Shown here piece by piece: positions 1-12,200 of a DNA stretch of 64,000 bases. A model generated the notes under the pieces. It had not been told where the DNA came from, did no database searches, and saw only the letters and a program-made list of their open reading frames with translations. The number at the start of each line of letters is the position of its first letter. Positions within the stretch are counted from its first letter, which is position 1. The stretch comes from Petrosia ficiformis. Its lineage: Eukaryota; Porifera; Demospongiae; Haplosclerida; Petrosiidae. Both the position numbers and the translations under genes were made by a program. Where the stretch lies: NCBI GenBank assembly GCA_947044365.1, contig OX345646.1, positions 2,984,827-3,048,826 of the forward strand. Reading direction: 5' to 3'.

Positions 1-924
1 TGTTGAATGGATGGATGAATGGACGGTAGATAGGTAAATAGTTTGATAGGTAGATAGATAAATAGGTTGACAGGTAGACAGTTAGACAGGTAGACAGGTA
101 GTCAGTTAGACAGGTAGACAGGCAGACAGGTAGACATGTAGACAGATAAGTAGTTAGACAGGTAGATCGGTGATAGGTAGATAGGATGATAGGTAAATAG
201 GTAGATAGTTAGATAGGTAGATAGGTAGATAGTTAGATAGGTAGATATATAGATAGGTAGATAGTTAGATAGGTAGATTGGTAGATAGGTAGATCGGTAT
301 ATATGTAGGTATGTAGATACGTAGATAGGTAAATAGGTAGATAGGTAGATACGCCGATAGGCAGATAGGCAGATAGATAGATATGTAGACAGGTAGAAAG
401 GTAGATAGATATGTAAGCAGGTAGACAGGTAGATATGTAGACAGGTAGACAGGTAAACCATTAGACAGGTAAAGAGTTAAACAGATAGATAGATATATAG
501 AAAGATAGATAAATAGATAGAGATAAATATAGATACATACCTACCATTTTAGATCGATAAATATGAAAGATAGGTAGATACGTAGATAGATAGATAGATA
601 GATAGGTAGATAGGTAGCTAGGTAGATAGGTAGAGAGGTAGAGAGTTAGAGATTTAGAGATGTAGATAGGTACATCAGAAGATAGGTTGATAGGTACATA
701 GATAAATAGGTAGATAGTTAGAGAGGCAGATAGGTAGATAGGTAGATAGGTAGATACGTAGATAGGTAGATAGTTGGATAGGTAGATATGTAGATAGATA
801 GATAGGTAGAGCGGTTAACGGGTAGATGGGTACGTGGGTAGATGAATAGTTGGATGAATGGATGGACGGATGGATGGATGTATGAATTGAATCATGGATC
901 TATGGACGGATGAGTTGGTGGGTG

Positions 925-960
<36 letters not shown>
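1..960. repeat. GATA-type tetranucleotide-like array
   Basis: The stretch is a degenerate array of GATA, GGTA and GACA-type four-base steps (for example 'gataggtagatagatag'). The long ORFs inside it read as endless Tyr/Leu/Ser/Ile runs on the minus strand and come from the repeat period, not from a gene. No coding signal was seen. Confidence 0.9.
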
Positions 961-965
<5 letters not shown>

Positions 966-1157
966 GGATATTGATAGTGATATAGCTACTAATTTAGGTT
1001 GATACATATGTATATAAGATATCAATAAATTTAGATAGATGCATATATAGCTATATAGACAGACAGATACATACTTCGTTAGAAAAATATATAGATTAGA
1101 TAAATAGATAGATAAATAAATAGGTAGATAGGTAGAGAGATATAGAGATAGAGAGAT

Positions 1158-1803
1158 AGATGAATACCTTGACAGGATAGACAAGATAGACAGGATATAC
1201 AGGACAGACAGGAATGACCGGATAGACAGGATAGACATGACAGACATGATAGACACAATTGACAGGATAGACAAAATAGATATGGTACAATTGCAGGATA
1301 GACAGGATAGACAGGATAGACAGGATTGGCTTTGTAGAAAAGATAGACAGGATAAACATGGTACACATGGAGGGTAGACTGGATAGACAGGATAGAAAGG
1401 ATAGATATGGTAGACAGGATAGTCAAGATAGACAGGATAGACAGGATAGAGAGGATTGACAGGACAGACAAGATAAACAATATAGACAGGATGGTCATGA
1501 TAGACAGGATAGACAGGATGGACAAGATAAAATGTATAGACAGGATAGACAGGATAGTAAAGATAGACAGGATAGACAGGATAGGCAGCATAGACAAGAT
1601 CGAGAGTATAGACACGATAGACAGAGTAAAATTGGAGGATAGACAGTATAGAGAGGATAGACAGGATAGACAAGATAAACAGTATAGACAGGATAGACAG
1701 GATAGTCATGATAGACAGGATAGACAAGATTGACAGGATAGACAAGATATACAGGATAGACAGGATAGTCAAGATAGAAAGGATAGACAGGATAGACAGG
1801 ACA
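1158..1803. repeat. 9-bp minisatellite, GACAGGATA-type unit
   Basis: Successive 'gacagg' motifs lie 9 bp apart with point changes, giving an array of roughly 70 units. Because the period is a multiple of three, several frames on both strands stay open (Ile-Asp-Arg on plus, Ser-Ile-Leu or Val-Tyr-Pro on minus). I treat these ORFs as artefacts. Confidence 0.9.
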
Positions 1804-2405
1804 TATACACATATACAGATAAATGGATACGTCAAGAAATTCATAAGTACATAGGTAGAGACAAACGAACAGACAGAGAAACACTCTGACTGACAGACAA
1901 ACGGTCAGACAGACTGATATATAGAGAAAAATAGAGTTAGAAATTAGACAGATAGATATACAGATAGATACAAAAATACAAAAATTGATAGAACTTGATT
2001 AATATAGATAGATAGACTATTGGATGGATGGATGGATGGATGAATGGGCATTTCATTTAATGAATGGATGAAAGTTTGAATGAATGCATGGAAGGATGGA
2101 GAGATGGATGGATGAATCGACGGATAGATACATAGACAATAAATGTTTAGATACGTAAATAGGTAGATAGATGGAATGATAGTTAGAGAATTAGACCGAT
2201 AAATAGATAGCACACAATATAAATCGATAGATAGATATATAAGAAGAATAATTGTGTAGATAAATGTGTACATAAGAATTAGATCCATGGATAAATACAT
2301 GCTTAGATAAAGAGATATAAATAAATACAGGTTTATAAGGGAAGATAGATATATACAGTATACCCTCACCAATTTGAACAGCTTTACATCAAATCAATGT
2401 CTTCT
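1804..2405. repeat. Duplicated segment, copy 1
   Basis: This segment recurs at about 3338-3931 in the same order: a 'catatac.gataaatggatacgt' start, a GACA-rich stretch, a (GGAT)n stretch, then 'accaatttgaacagcttt' and 'atcaatgtcttctcg'. The copies differ by small indels in the simple repeats. Confidence 0.8.
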
Positions 2406-3337
2406 CGTTGAGTCATCTGGTGGATTCCACTTGTGTCTGGAGGATTCTGGAGTGGTCAATAGGAGTACATAATTAACAATTAGCCTAACTTTGGGAATAA
2501 CTAAACATACTGTAGAGGGATTTACATTAATATTGAATGAATATGCGTACGAATGAGGGAGGAGCAATCAAATGGAATACATAATATTATTCACTTACTG
2601 AATAGAACTCGTAATATTAGCTACAGTTAACTTGTGGAAACGTTCACATGACTGAGAAATTTAACTTTGGTAATGAACTAAACATGTTATACAGTTCATA
2701 TGTGCTTAGGTGAAACCTGCATTACAAAATTCCCAATACTAACAGAGCAAATGTTTGGACGTTTATCTTTAGAAGAAAGGGGGGAAAGACTAAAATACGT
2801 ATGTTAGTTCAAAACTAAACATGTTAGTAGTGATTTGTGATAATAATAGATGAACGACTGAAGAGCGGGGGATGGAAATTCATAGGTTTTGAAACTTACT
2901 GAGAAATTGTTATGAAAACACTATACTTGAGGTGCTATATTTGAGTACTAAATAATATTCTATCAAATCCCTTCCTTGTACTCATATTTTAAACAATATT
3001 AGAAAGCATACGAAGGAATGTCTTGGAAGTGACAGCAATCAGAATTAACCTGACCTCTACGGAGGACCTGGAGTGTGGAACAAATATTAACTAACATAAC
3101 ATTCAACAGCTCACTCTATAAAATACAATTTCCACTCTGAATGTGTAATGTCACCCTTAGTAGCTATCTACAGAATGGGAATAGAATGTTGGACATAATC
3201 ATTGTAAAATTACTAGTATCAGTTGAAAGTCCTCAGAAACATTGTAGAAAGGATTTCATTTTCAACATAGCCAGTACATTCTAGTAAGAGAAAATGGAGT
3301 TATATTTTAATGAAAACTCACAGGTTTAATTCTCAAA
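2406..3337. other. Unique spacer between the duplicated segments
   Basis: This is AT-rich sequence with stops in all frames. I see no gene, terminal repeat or tandem structure in it. Confidence 0.5.
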
Positions 3338-3931
3338 TATACATATACGGATAAATGGATACGTAAAGAAATTCATAAGTAGATAGGTAGAAACAGACAA
3401 ACGAACAGACAGAGAAACACTCTGACTGACAGACAAACAGTCAGACTGACTGATATATAGAGAAAAATAGAGATAGAAATTAGACAGATAGATATATAGA
3501 TATACATAGATACAAAAATAGAAAAATTGATAGAACTTGATTAATATAGATAGATAGACTATTGGATGGATGGATGAATGAATGGGCATTTCATTTAATG
3601 AATGGATGAAAGTTTGAATGAATGGATGGAAGGATGGAGAGATGGATGGATGGATGGATAGATACATGGACAATAAATGTTTATATACATAGAAAGATCA
3701 AGAGATACGTAAATAGGTAGATAGATAGAATGAGTTAGAGAATTAGATGGATAAATAGATAGCACACTATATAAATTGATAGATAGATATGTACATAAGA
3801 ATTAGATCCATTGATAAATACATGCTTAGATAAAGGGATATAAATAAATACAGGTTTATAAGGATAGATAGATATATACAGTATACCCTCACCAATTTGA
3901 ACAGCTTTACATGAAATCAATGTCTTCTCGA
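3338..3931. repeat. Duplicated segment, copy 2
   Basis: Direct copy of 1804-2405, ending in the same 'accaatttgaacagcttt' block. It marks the right edge of the low-complexity region, so a duplication of the array together with its flank is likely. Confidence 0.8.
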
Positions 3932-4144
3932 TTAACTCCACTATTCAACCAAGAGAAGATGATTCAATGTTTTGAAAATGCCAAACTCTCCCCTTTTCCC
4001 GTATGAGCTGATTTTCAAATTATTATTATTAAAACAAAATTTAGTAATTATCATCATTAGCACTTTTTATATCAAAGCATTTTTAAAATTTACCTAGTAA
4101 TATGTATATTATACAATTCTACAAAAAAAAAATTGAAAATAATG

Positions 4145-6056
4145 GTAATTACTACTTAACATCAGAAACAGAAGAGATGGTATCTAAAACTCCTGCCTTT
4201 CTAAACCCGTTGATTCCAAGCTCGGGACGATCTTGAATTTTATTCCATGTTGAGATGATCCAACTGGCACGTTTGTGCTTGATAGCTGCAGCAGAAACAT
4301 CAACTTTCACAGATTCAGTAGGTGATTCCTTTAATTGCATTTGAACTTCTTCCGCATACCAAAGTTGAAACCATTATTTCATCTCATTTTTGATAGGTTT
4401 GTTTATTGAAATGTCCAGGGGTTGTAATTTGTCCATGCAATTTGTTGGAACAATAACATACCTTATGTGATGTTTTCTCAGTATTGCTTTAACTAATGGA
4501 GTAGTTTGACCTTTAACCGATTAACTGCCATAGACGCCAATTGGCTAAAAATAATCTGTACTGGGTCTAGAGGCTTACCATAAAAAAACATGGAGTTTTT
4601 TCAGTGTGAAAATTTATCGTGGTTTTACAGTGTGTTTACACTGTGTGGATTATCATAATAATATTTCTATAAACAAGTAAAATAAGCATGACACAGAAGA
4701 CAAAGATATGAGACAAGTGATGTCTTGAAAATGATGGTCAGCAATACTGAATCTGAAGATCTGTTCCTTCGTCACTGCCTATAGTATTGCAACACCTACA
4801 AATAGACAGTGGTACGGTAATGAGTGGTGACATTTATTTTGCCACTGAGGAAGCACAGTGGTTTTATATTGCATAATTATATAATATAATTATATAATAT
4901 AATTATATACACATATAAATTATATATATATATATCATTTTCAATTATAGCAACTAATAATATAGTATAAAGTCACTATATTCCCAATCATCATTATTTA
5001 TCAAGTTGCAAAACATTTTTTTTTACATCTAAACATACTTACAACATCCAATAGAGTCATTCACTTACTTTTGATATGGCAAGTGTCCAGAGACATTTCA
5101 GGCGCTCCACATCATTATTTGAGTGTCCAAAGCCTCTGTAATGAGCTTTAAGGAAGCTTTCTGGTTGTAAAAGAATGGGTAATAACACACTTTCAGACAA
5201 AAAGAAACATAACTTTCCACCAGATCATCATAGCCCTTCAAGAAAACCATCGTTCGATTCCTCATCACGTGCTCTACAATGTTATAATACTGTAAAGGCA
5301 GTTTTGACGCTTGCTTCGTCATCTATAGGGGTTTTCCCTGTCTAGTAGAAATTTTTGTGATGCCTTTGGCGTTTCAGGGCAAGTCAACGCCCACGCACGC
5401 GGCTGTTAATCGATTAAAACAATCAAAAATTGCAAGAGCCAGATAGGACATCAGAAGCTTCAATTCTGCTCTTTTTTCCTCTACAAATTGGAAAATAACT
5501 TTCTCGATATACCTGATCATTGTTTCTTCTGTTGACCAGTGGTTTTCACTGTGCCATATATCCCATTCAGTTGGAATAGTAAGTTTTGGGTGACAGCGCA
5601 CAGTCTTTCCCTTGTAAATCAGCCGTGGGAAGAAACACTGTAAGAACACCAGTAATTTGTAGTTTGTCATCTGAATGGGTAATTGGAACAAGCTTGTGGC
5701 TAGCCTGATGCATTGTCCACTCACCAGTGGGGATAATTTGGATACCGGTTTGAAACACTAAGTCAATCGGTATATCATTCATCAAAACATAAAGCGTAAA
5801 ATTACATTCCCGCCAAACTTTCCAGCTATATGATAGATTTAGATTTTGCTTATAAATATTATTAATATGCTTGTGATCCAACATACAATGTAACCAGCAC
5901 TTTCCTTTCATAGAGCGACCCCCATCTGATGCGAAGACACAAATGCACATGTGCAATTCAATACCATGCAAGACACTTATCAACCAGAATTTTACAATGA
6001 ATGCGATTGGAATGGTGCTAGAATCATTGTGATAATTCAACAAACAAAACAAATGG
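4145..6056 (-). pseudogene. Pogo/Tigger-like DDE transposase, interrupted by a MITE
   Basis: Degenerate DDE-superfamily transposase of the pogo/Tigger/jerky type (established family). On the minus strand 6052-5567 carries 'GEWTMHQASHKLVPITHSDD'. After a frameshift, 5724-5418 carries 'LIYKGKTVRCHPKLTIPTEW', 'WDIWHSENHWSTEETMI' and 'LALAIFDCF'. The frame then runs into an inserted TTAA element and resumes at 4516 with 'KGQTTPLVKAILRKHHIRYV' and 'CMDKLQPLDISINKPI', ending with 'SASWI'-type C-terminal residues ('RASWIISTWNKIQDRPELGI') near 4152. The N-terminal CENP-B-like DNA-binding half is not visible. At least one frameshift plus the insertion make it non-functional. Confidence 0.8.
4513..5417. 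mobile_element. piggyBac-type non-autonomous element with TTAA target site
   Basis: A TTAA lies at 4513-4516 and at 5414-5417. The outer ends match as inverted repeats: 'TTAACCGATTAACTGCC' on the left and 'TTAATCGATTAACAGCC' on the right, reverse-complemented. Removing the element and one TTAA restores an open Phe-Lys-Gly-Gln in the surrounding transposase. The end sequences and subterminal blocks ('catagacgccaattgg', 'tgcctttggcgttt') also occur at the ends of the piggyBac element at 12344-14999, so this looks like a deletion derivative of that family. The 74-aa ORF at 5098-5322 is not recognised. Confidence 0.85.
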
Positions 6057-6464
6057 TTTGTCTGAAAAAAAAAATTAATAGTAATACATGTATGAAGATT
6101 TTGCCAGTTTTGCTACTTGCCGGTTCTCTACCTTAAAGATTATCTCCAGCTGTCTAGTAGATGTTGTTAGTCATAACAACACTAGATGGGATGTGTGTAT
6201 TAAGACTTGCCTCTATAATTTTAGCAGAGATTTCAGCTCGTCACTTGTAATTTAAATGTATGGTCGGCTATTTCTTTCTGTCCCATCCCTACATAGAGAG
6301 TACTATCGTACTCCATAGCTTTGAAGTGTAATCAACAAATATTCCGGGGTACAAAACTCAAGGCTGTTTGGAGCCAAGTTATTTATCCCGCATAAGCATA
6401 AAATTAGCTACAGAGGCCTACTATGGTGTGGAATTAATGCCTAAATCTACAGTACATGGCTGTA

Positions 6465-7244
6465 CAGTAGGGTTGGGCGATATATCAGTTATTCGATATC
6501 ATCACGATATTTGCACTTGCGATTATCATATTAATAGTAAAAATGCCCCCATGATATTACTGTTACACATGTGCATCTACGTACATCTTGCAGATGCATA
6601 TTGGCCACATGGATCTCAACAAACAAGCTGAGGCATCTACTCAGAATTCAAAGAGCATTGTATGGAACTATTCTGGTATAAAAGCTAACGAAAGAGAAGT
6701 ACCAAATATTGTAGAAGAGAGCAGCCCAATTATTAGGTCCTGTCACAAGACTATGCTCTGTGAAGGTGGCAATACCTTAACACTATTTGCTCCTTTTCGT
6801 GATGGACATCCTACTCTCTATAAAGATGCGACTAAAACACAGACATGAACTATGAAACGGAAAGAAAAAGATACTAGACAGCCAAGACTTGAAACAACTG
6901 TTTGCAATGGAGTTGCTATGATCCAAAGACCACGCAAGACCAAGAATTTAATCATGCTGTAGTTCACTACCTGGCAAAAGATATGCAGCCATATTACACA
7001 GTAAAGACATGGCTTTCAAAAATGATCACCAAGTGGTGTAAGCTACCTTTCAGGAAGTATTTCTCTCAATTTGGCACAAATGGAGTTTTTTCCTGCCATG
7101 TTAGACATGTGGACAAGCAGACCAACACACCCCTACCTCAGCTATACAGTTCACTTTCTTGACCTTGTTTACTCGATAATATTGGAAATCGTGATAATGC
7201 TTGGCATGATAACCATGACATGTTTTTTTTAATATCACCCAACC
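6465..7244 (+). mobile_element. hAT/ZBED-type transposon remnant with broken BED finger
   Basis: The edges carry a short inverted repeat, 'ggttgggcgatat' on the left and 'aatatcacccaacc' on the right. Inside, 6588-6848 (+) resembles a BED zinc finger: 'SIVWNYSGIKANERE', then 'RSCHKTMLCEGG', then a His-Pro ending. The first Cys and one His of the finger are replaced. 6902-7162 continues with 'VVHYLAKDMQPYYTVK' and 'KLPFRKYFSQFG', typical of the segment after the finger in ZBED-type hAT transposases. The catalytic core is missing. No clean 8-bp target duplication was found. Confidence 0.65.
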
Positions 7245-7505
7245 AAGCTAGCTTTGCCTAGACTGACTGGATCAATTAAAGACAAAACTTGTACCTCTCT
7301 ATTTCAGACTTAATCCAGTAGAATTTGAATCATACTGGAAAGTCTGTGTCGATGTATTTTCGACCATCCGTTCTAAGCCTATAATAACTGTTCAATATTA
7401 AGTACTGAATGTTTTGGATAATAAATCTCTAACAATAACAATAAAATAGTTGTTATTTCTAATACAGTGTTACTGCCTTTAAATAAATTAATTATGTAAC
7501 TGTAA

Positions 7506-8078
7506 CTTAATTAAAACCCTTAGAGGCCTGATGTCACATATATGTGAATTTTACTCCTATGCAGTCGGAAGTGTGTTTCTAGCATTACGAAGCACTCCAA
7601 ATGTTTGTAATTGGTATCAGCAATAAGACAATAAAAATGGCTAAAAAACTGATGGTTTTTTGGAGGCCTTTTGCCTTGAATATAGAGTACATGTACGTGA
7701 GGAATTTAGAAGGGGCGCAGCCTCCTCACTGCCCATGCAATTTGGGGATTCAATGGCCCACACAAACTGGTAGGTAGTGGAGACATTTCTCTTAGCTGTA
7801 AAAACCAATATCGTGGGTGTAGCTGCTGTCAACATGCAATGGGGTTGTTTTGTTTGCCACAGTTGCAGTCAAAAGAAGTAGAACACTGCATTTGAATTAG
7901 TCCTACAAAGCATTTGGGAACTTTCAAGTCTTGGTAAGCAAGTTACTAGAAGTAGTACTCCACAAGCAAAGTTTGGGGTAAAGAAAATGAACAATGGCCA
8001 AGATATCTGCAGCAGAGATGCCAGTGTTGGAAATGGGAAGAATGTTCAAAAACAAGCTCGCTCCAAGGGTTAAGGATA
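7506..8078. mobile_element. TTAA-type MITE (CCCTTAGAGGC ends), copy 1
   Basis: The left end reads 'acccttagaggcctgatgtc' and the right end 'gctcgctccaagggttaa', giving an imperfect TTAACCCTTNGAG inverted repeat as in piggyBac-like elements. The same family recurs at 55918-56632, sharing 'gatgtcaYatatatgtga', 'cctatgcagt' and 'cctcctca' blocks. The ORF at 7641-7835 shows no recognisable domain. Confidence 0.55.
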
Positions 8079-8149
8079 TTCCTTTAAAAATTTATTGTGT
8101 ACTCGCAATAGAATGATTTCATATTTAAAATTAATGACTGAAAATTTTA

Positions 8150-8622
8150 TAGCCCGTAGGGCCATCCCTATGATTGCTTTCCCACGGGTTCGATGTATGT
8201 TTATATATATATATATATTCTTGTGTCACTTGTTGTATACGTAGTTAAGGAAGTTACGTCATTCCCGGGGGGCTTGGTCAATGAATGGGCATGGCGCGTA
8301 ATAGAACTCGTGGTCAAGCTCTACAGAGTACATACAGACTAGAGCAGCAGAAAGAAAGCTGTTGCTTCACTAGTTTATGTAGAAACTGGAACTAATAGCT
8401 AGCTATTCTTCCTGAAATATATTTCTAAAGTTCCAGAAGGTCCTTAAAAGGTAAGGAGAGTAGATAATCGAAATAATAACTGTAGTAGGCTGTTGTGTTT
8501 CAGGCATGATAAAGTTAGCCATGATTACTGAATGCTGGACACAACAAAGCAGTCATAGGGATACATAAATTTGTAAAGCAATCATACGGATGTTTTTTTT
8601 TCTCTATAATTTTATACACTTC
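8150..8622 (+). repeat. Local repeat family 'CCCTATGATTGCTTT', copy A
   Basis: Starts with 'gcccgtagggccatccct', followed by 'atgattgctttcccacggg', a TA-rich stretch, 'acgtagttaaggaagtta' and 'attcccgggg', and ends near 'aagcaatcatacggatg' plus a T-run and 'ctctata'. About ten related copies lie in this window. No ORF belongs to it, so it is probably a non-autonomous element of unknown class. Confidence 0.8.
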
Positions 8623-8679
8623 TTAAAAATAAATAACCTACAATAAAATGTTGTTGACTACAAAGATTAGCCCAGATTT

Positions 8680-8850
8680 ACATTATATAATTTATCATAC
8701 AATGTATCATCATCTGTGGTGTCCAGCTTCACTTTTTGCCTTAAATATATTTTTAGCTTGTACCAAAGATTTTTGATTGTGTTCAGGTTGGGCGATTAAG
8801 CAAGTCTACGTTCACTGCTTTGTAGCACAATCACAAACAAATGGTGGCAA
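8680..8850 (-). pseudogene. Tc1-like transposase C-terminal fragment
   Basis: The minus strand reads 'NRPNLNTIKNLWYKLKIYLR' followed by 'QKVKLDTTDDDTLYDKLYNV'. This corresponds to the region around the third catalytic residue of Tc1 transposases (consensus DLNPIENLW). Here that Glu is Lys and the Pro is Thr, and no other part of the enzyme remains. Confidence 0.6.
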
Positions 8851-9053
8851 TGCCTTCAATTGAAATAACCACACACTTTATCTTTCACATGAAAACAGGC
8901 TTCTTTTTGCAAGTTTCAGGACGTCTTAAAACACCTGAAATGTATTGCAGCTCAAACACTGATATTAGTTGGGCGTAAATGTACAGACATACTACCTACT
9001 GTACTGATGAATGGTCTACCGTTTGGGACATAAACACAAACATACATACTCAC

Positions 9054-9202
9054 TATTTGACAGCATTCTATTCTTTTCTTTCCACTATGACAGACACAAG
9101 GGTCTTGAGATTTCACTAGGTCCTGTATCTCATCACTATCTAATATACTTGAGTATATACTAGCTTGTAGATCAGTTGTGGGACAGAATACCATGAACTC
9201 AT
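9054..9202 (-). CDS. ERCC6L2-like exon with Cys-rich insert (last found)
   Basis: Acceptor 'tcttctag' and donor 'gtgagt' flank 149 bp reading '[20 protein letters not shown]', then '...[18 protein letters not shown]'. The first codon joins one base from exon 16325-16578 to form Asp. The Cys-X-Cys...CC pattern matches the Cys-rich insert of ERCC6L2 proteins. It ends in phase 0; the next exon was not located. Confidence 0.85.
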
Positions 9203-12200
9203 CTAGAAGAGATAGTAACAATCCCTATTACGTGTATATTCATTCTAATATCACAGTATTGTTAGTTATAATCATGACTTAACATTGCATGAGCAATTAG
9301 AATATTATACTATGTTTAGAAAGGTACACGTAGGATACCTGTCAGGTAAATAATATGGAGTTAATACATATATACATGTATATAGCACATTATCTTCAAC
9401 AATTAAAGTATTATTAAAACATTGCTATAAAAATGAAGAAATATACAGGGATATCGAAACAAGCGAACGGTGTATGGATGGTAACTCAAAAAGAGATGGA
9501 TAATACCTTTTATAAGGAGAATAAAAACTATAGAACCTGATTTTTAGCTACCCAGAAAAAAATAACTTAAACTATAAAACTGTAAGTGTCGCTTTGCTGA
9601 ACCCCAATCTCACATAGGGGTATATTCCTCCAAACAATACTTCTATGCCGTGAAGGTATATATCTTGAGTGAAGATGCGCAAGAAGTAAGAAACTGGATA
9701 GTAACGCCTAGATGACAAGAGTGTTCTGTGTCCTGCTGTTCTAGAGAGTTCACCTCATTGTTTAGTCTACTTTCTGGTCAAAAGTTACCAACCTATGCTG
9801 TAACACATGATATTCGTAATTGTGTTGTGAGACATGTACATGTCACCTCCAATGACATAGAAGCATACTATGATAATAGTCCTGTTAGAAATAATACACT
9901 GTTAAACATGTTAAGACAAAAGAGTCATGAGGCTGACATTTGAAGAGAAAACTAATTAAAGTCTGAGCGCCACTAGAGTAACATCTTTGTTTCAGACTAT
10001 CATCCCTGAAAAAGTAATTCAGGAGACTAGTGGTTATCGATCATTAAAAGCTTTGAGAAATTATGAACAAACATCTCACTAACAGCACACTGCACTAAGT
10101 AATACATTGGTGGCCAGTAAGAGGACTGATCCAGTTTCCAAATTAGCCTAGTACTCAATCTCTTTTGCCAGTGTGCAGTCCCCCTAAAGCACTTCAGCCA
10201 GTCAGTGATCCTAATTCAAACTCACAAGTACATTTGTAGTTCAAAAAAGCTATGTAAGTGATTGGAGCAAAGTGTTTGGAGAGTTTGTCAGCTGTTCTAT
10301 TGGTACTGTTGTTGTGTTTATTCAGCCTTCTGTATCCACTGCCAAATTTGAATCAGACTTGCCATTGTTGTTTGATGAAAATAACATTTAATCATTAATA
10401 ACATAGACATTCTCCAGGGAAAGGAAATACAAACCTTTTCCTGTTCAATATAGACAACTTCCTGTGCAATATAAAATGGGTCATGGTCTTCCCTAAATAA
10501 ATTTGGGGAAGTGTCTTTTATCCTATGGCTTCCCATTATTGAAAGTACTGACACTCTCCTAGAAATGCATTTACACAAAGTACATGTAATTAAAATGTAA
10601 TTAGAGATTGCATGTGTTTCTTATAGTTCAAGTCCACAATGTTAAATATCAACTCCTAAATTCAATTTCAGAATGTTTATGATTGTGTATCATGAAGATA
10701 CTGTTGAAGTTGTTTTGTGGTAAAATTATTAAGTCTGGAAAGGATACCCGATTATCCGGATAATTATCTGCAAACTGAACATCCGGATGTGTTTCTTTGT
10801 ATCTAAGTACTGTTTGCACATGTGCAGAAATCAAACATGTGAAATCGCAATAAAATGGCGATTGATAAGTGTCTTCTTCATTTTACTAGTTTTTGTGGCT
10901 TGTAGAGTGTAGAACAATCTGTAAAAACACCAATGCTGCTTGTACATATAAACATCCAATACAGTTGATTACAGCAAGAAGGTGAGGTAATACTGTATAT
11001 TTTAGTGCAAACAAGCCATAAATAGACCAATTATCCGGGTACCTGTCCGTTATTGTGAACAGATTAGTGTTGTACCTACATACTGGTATAGAGAAATGTG
11101 TATAGGTGCCTATACCAAGGTATAGGTAAATATAGGTATAGGCAAGTGGTATAGAGCAGATACAGATACTTTACAGACCAAGTTTTGAAACTTTATTATT
11201 TTGTAAGAAAAAATTGACACAACAGTGAGAATCATATTTTTTGAGCTATTTCCATCTTTTATAGTAGTCTGTAAGTTTAATTTTTTAACAAAAATGGCTA
11301 TACAGAGCAGTGCTGTGATGCACATGAGCATACATGTCTACTAGAAAAAGAAGTGAACACATGTATATATAGGTATAGGTATAGGCAGTTTTAGTTGCCT
11401 ATAATATTTGTATCTGAATTGTAGGCAAAACCTAGTATAGGTACAACAATAGAACAGATATTCAGATAGTAAAAAACATGATCCATTCCTGGCCTAAAAA
11501 TTACAATTTATGTTTATGAATTGCAATGTCTATGTAATAATATTAATAACAAGTGTATATAGAGAAAAAAACATCCCTATATTTGCTTTGTGATGACTAT
11601 GTATTAAGCATTGCTGATGGCACTAGTGTCTCTACCTTTCTGTGTACTCCTAGGGCCTGAAGACGTAAGTGTAAGCCTAATTGCAGTCTAACTGCACAGA
11701 TGTCTGATGAACTGACTGAGGTACTCCTTCAAGGTTCTAAATGATGACTTCCTCGTGTCTGAAACTCAACAACTTATCATACTTGTTAAAGATTCTTGCA
11801 TAATATCTATACTGTTTCTCTGCTATATACAACAGTTATTAGCAGTTTTACATCTTTTCTGAATCTTACTGGCTGGTCTGTAGCTCAAACGCGCTTACTT
11901 TTACGCGTCACGCCCATTAATTGACCGAGCCCCCGGGAATGACGCAACTTCCTTAACTACGTATACAACGCATAGTCGCGCAAGTGACACAAGAATATAT
12001 ATATATATATATATATACATTAAACCCCGTGGAAAGCAATTATAGGGATGGCCCTACGGGCCATAATAAATATCTCTATGACTGCTTTTTCGTGTTTGAA
12101 ATTATAGTGAAACTTTAAGAAGCTGCAGTTCACATTCTAACTGTTACCATGGTGGGATAAACCTTTTTCTCTTACTACACTGGGTATACTAATTGTTATA

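Noticed and set aside
102..1884. Long ORFs on both strands rich in Tyr/Leu/Ser or Ile/Asp/Arg
   Set aside because: They follow the 4-bp and 9-bp tandem arrays and have no protein-like complexity.
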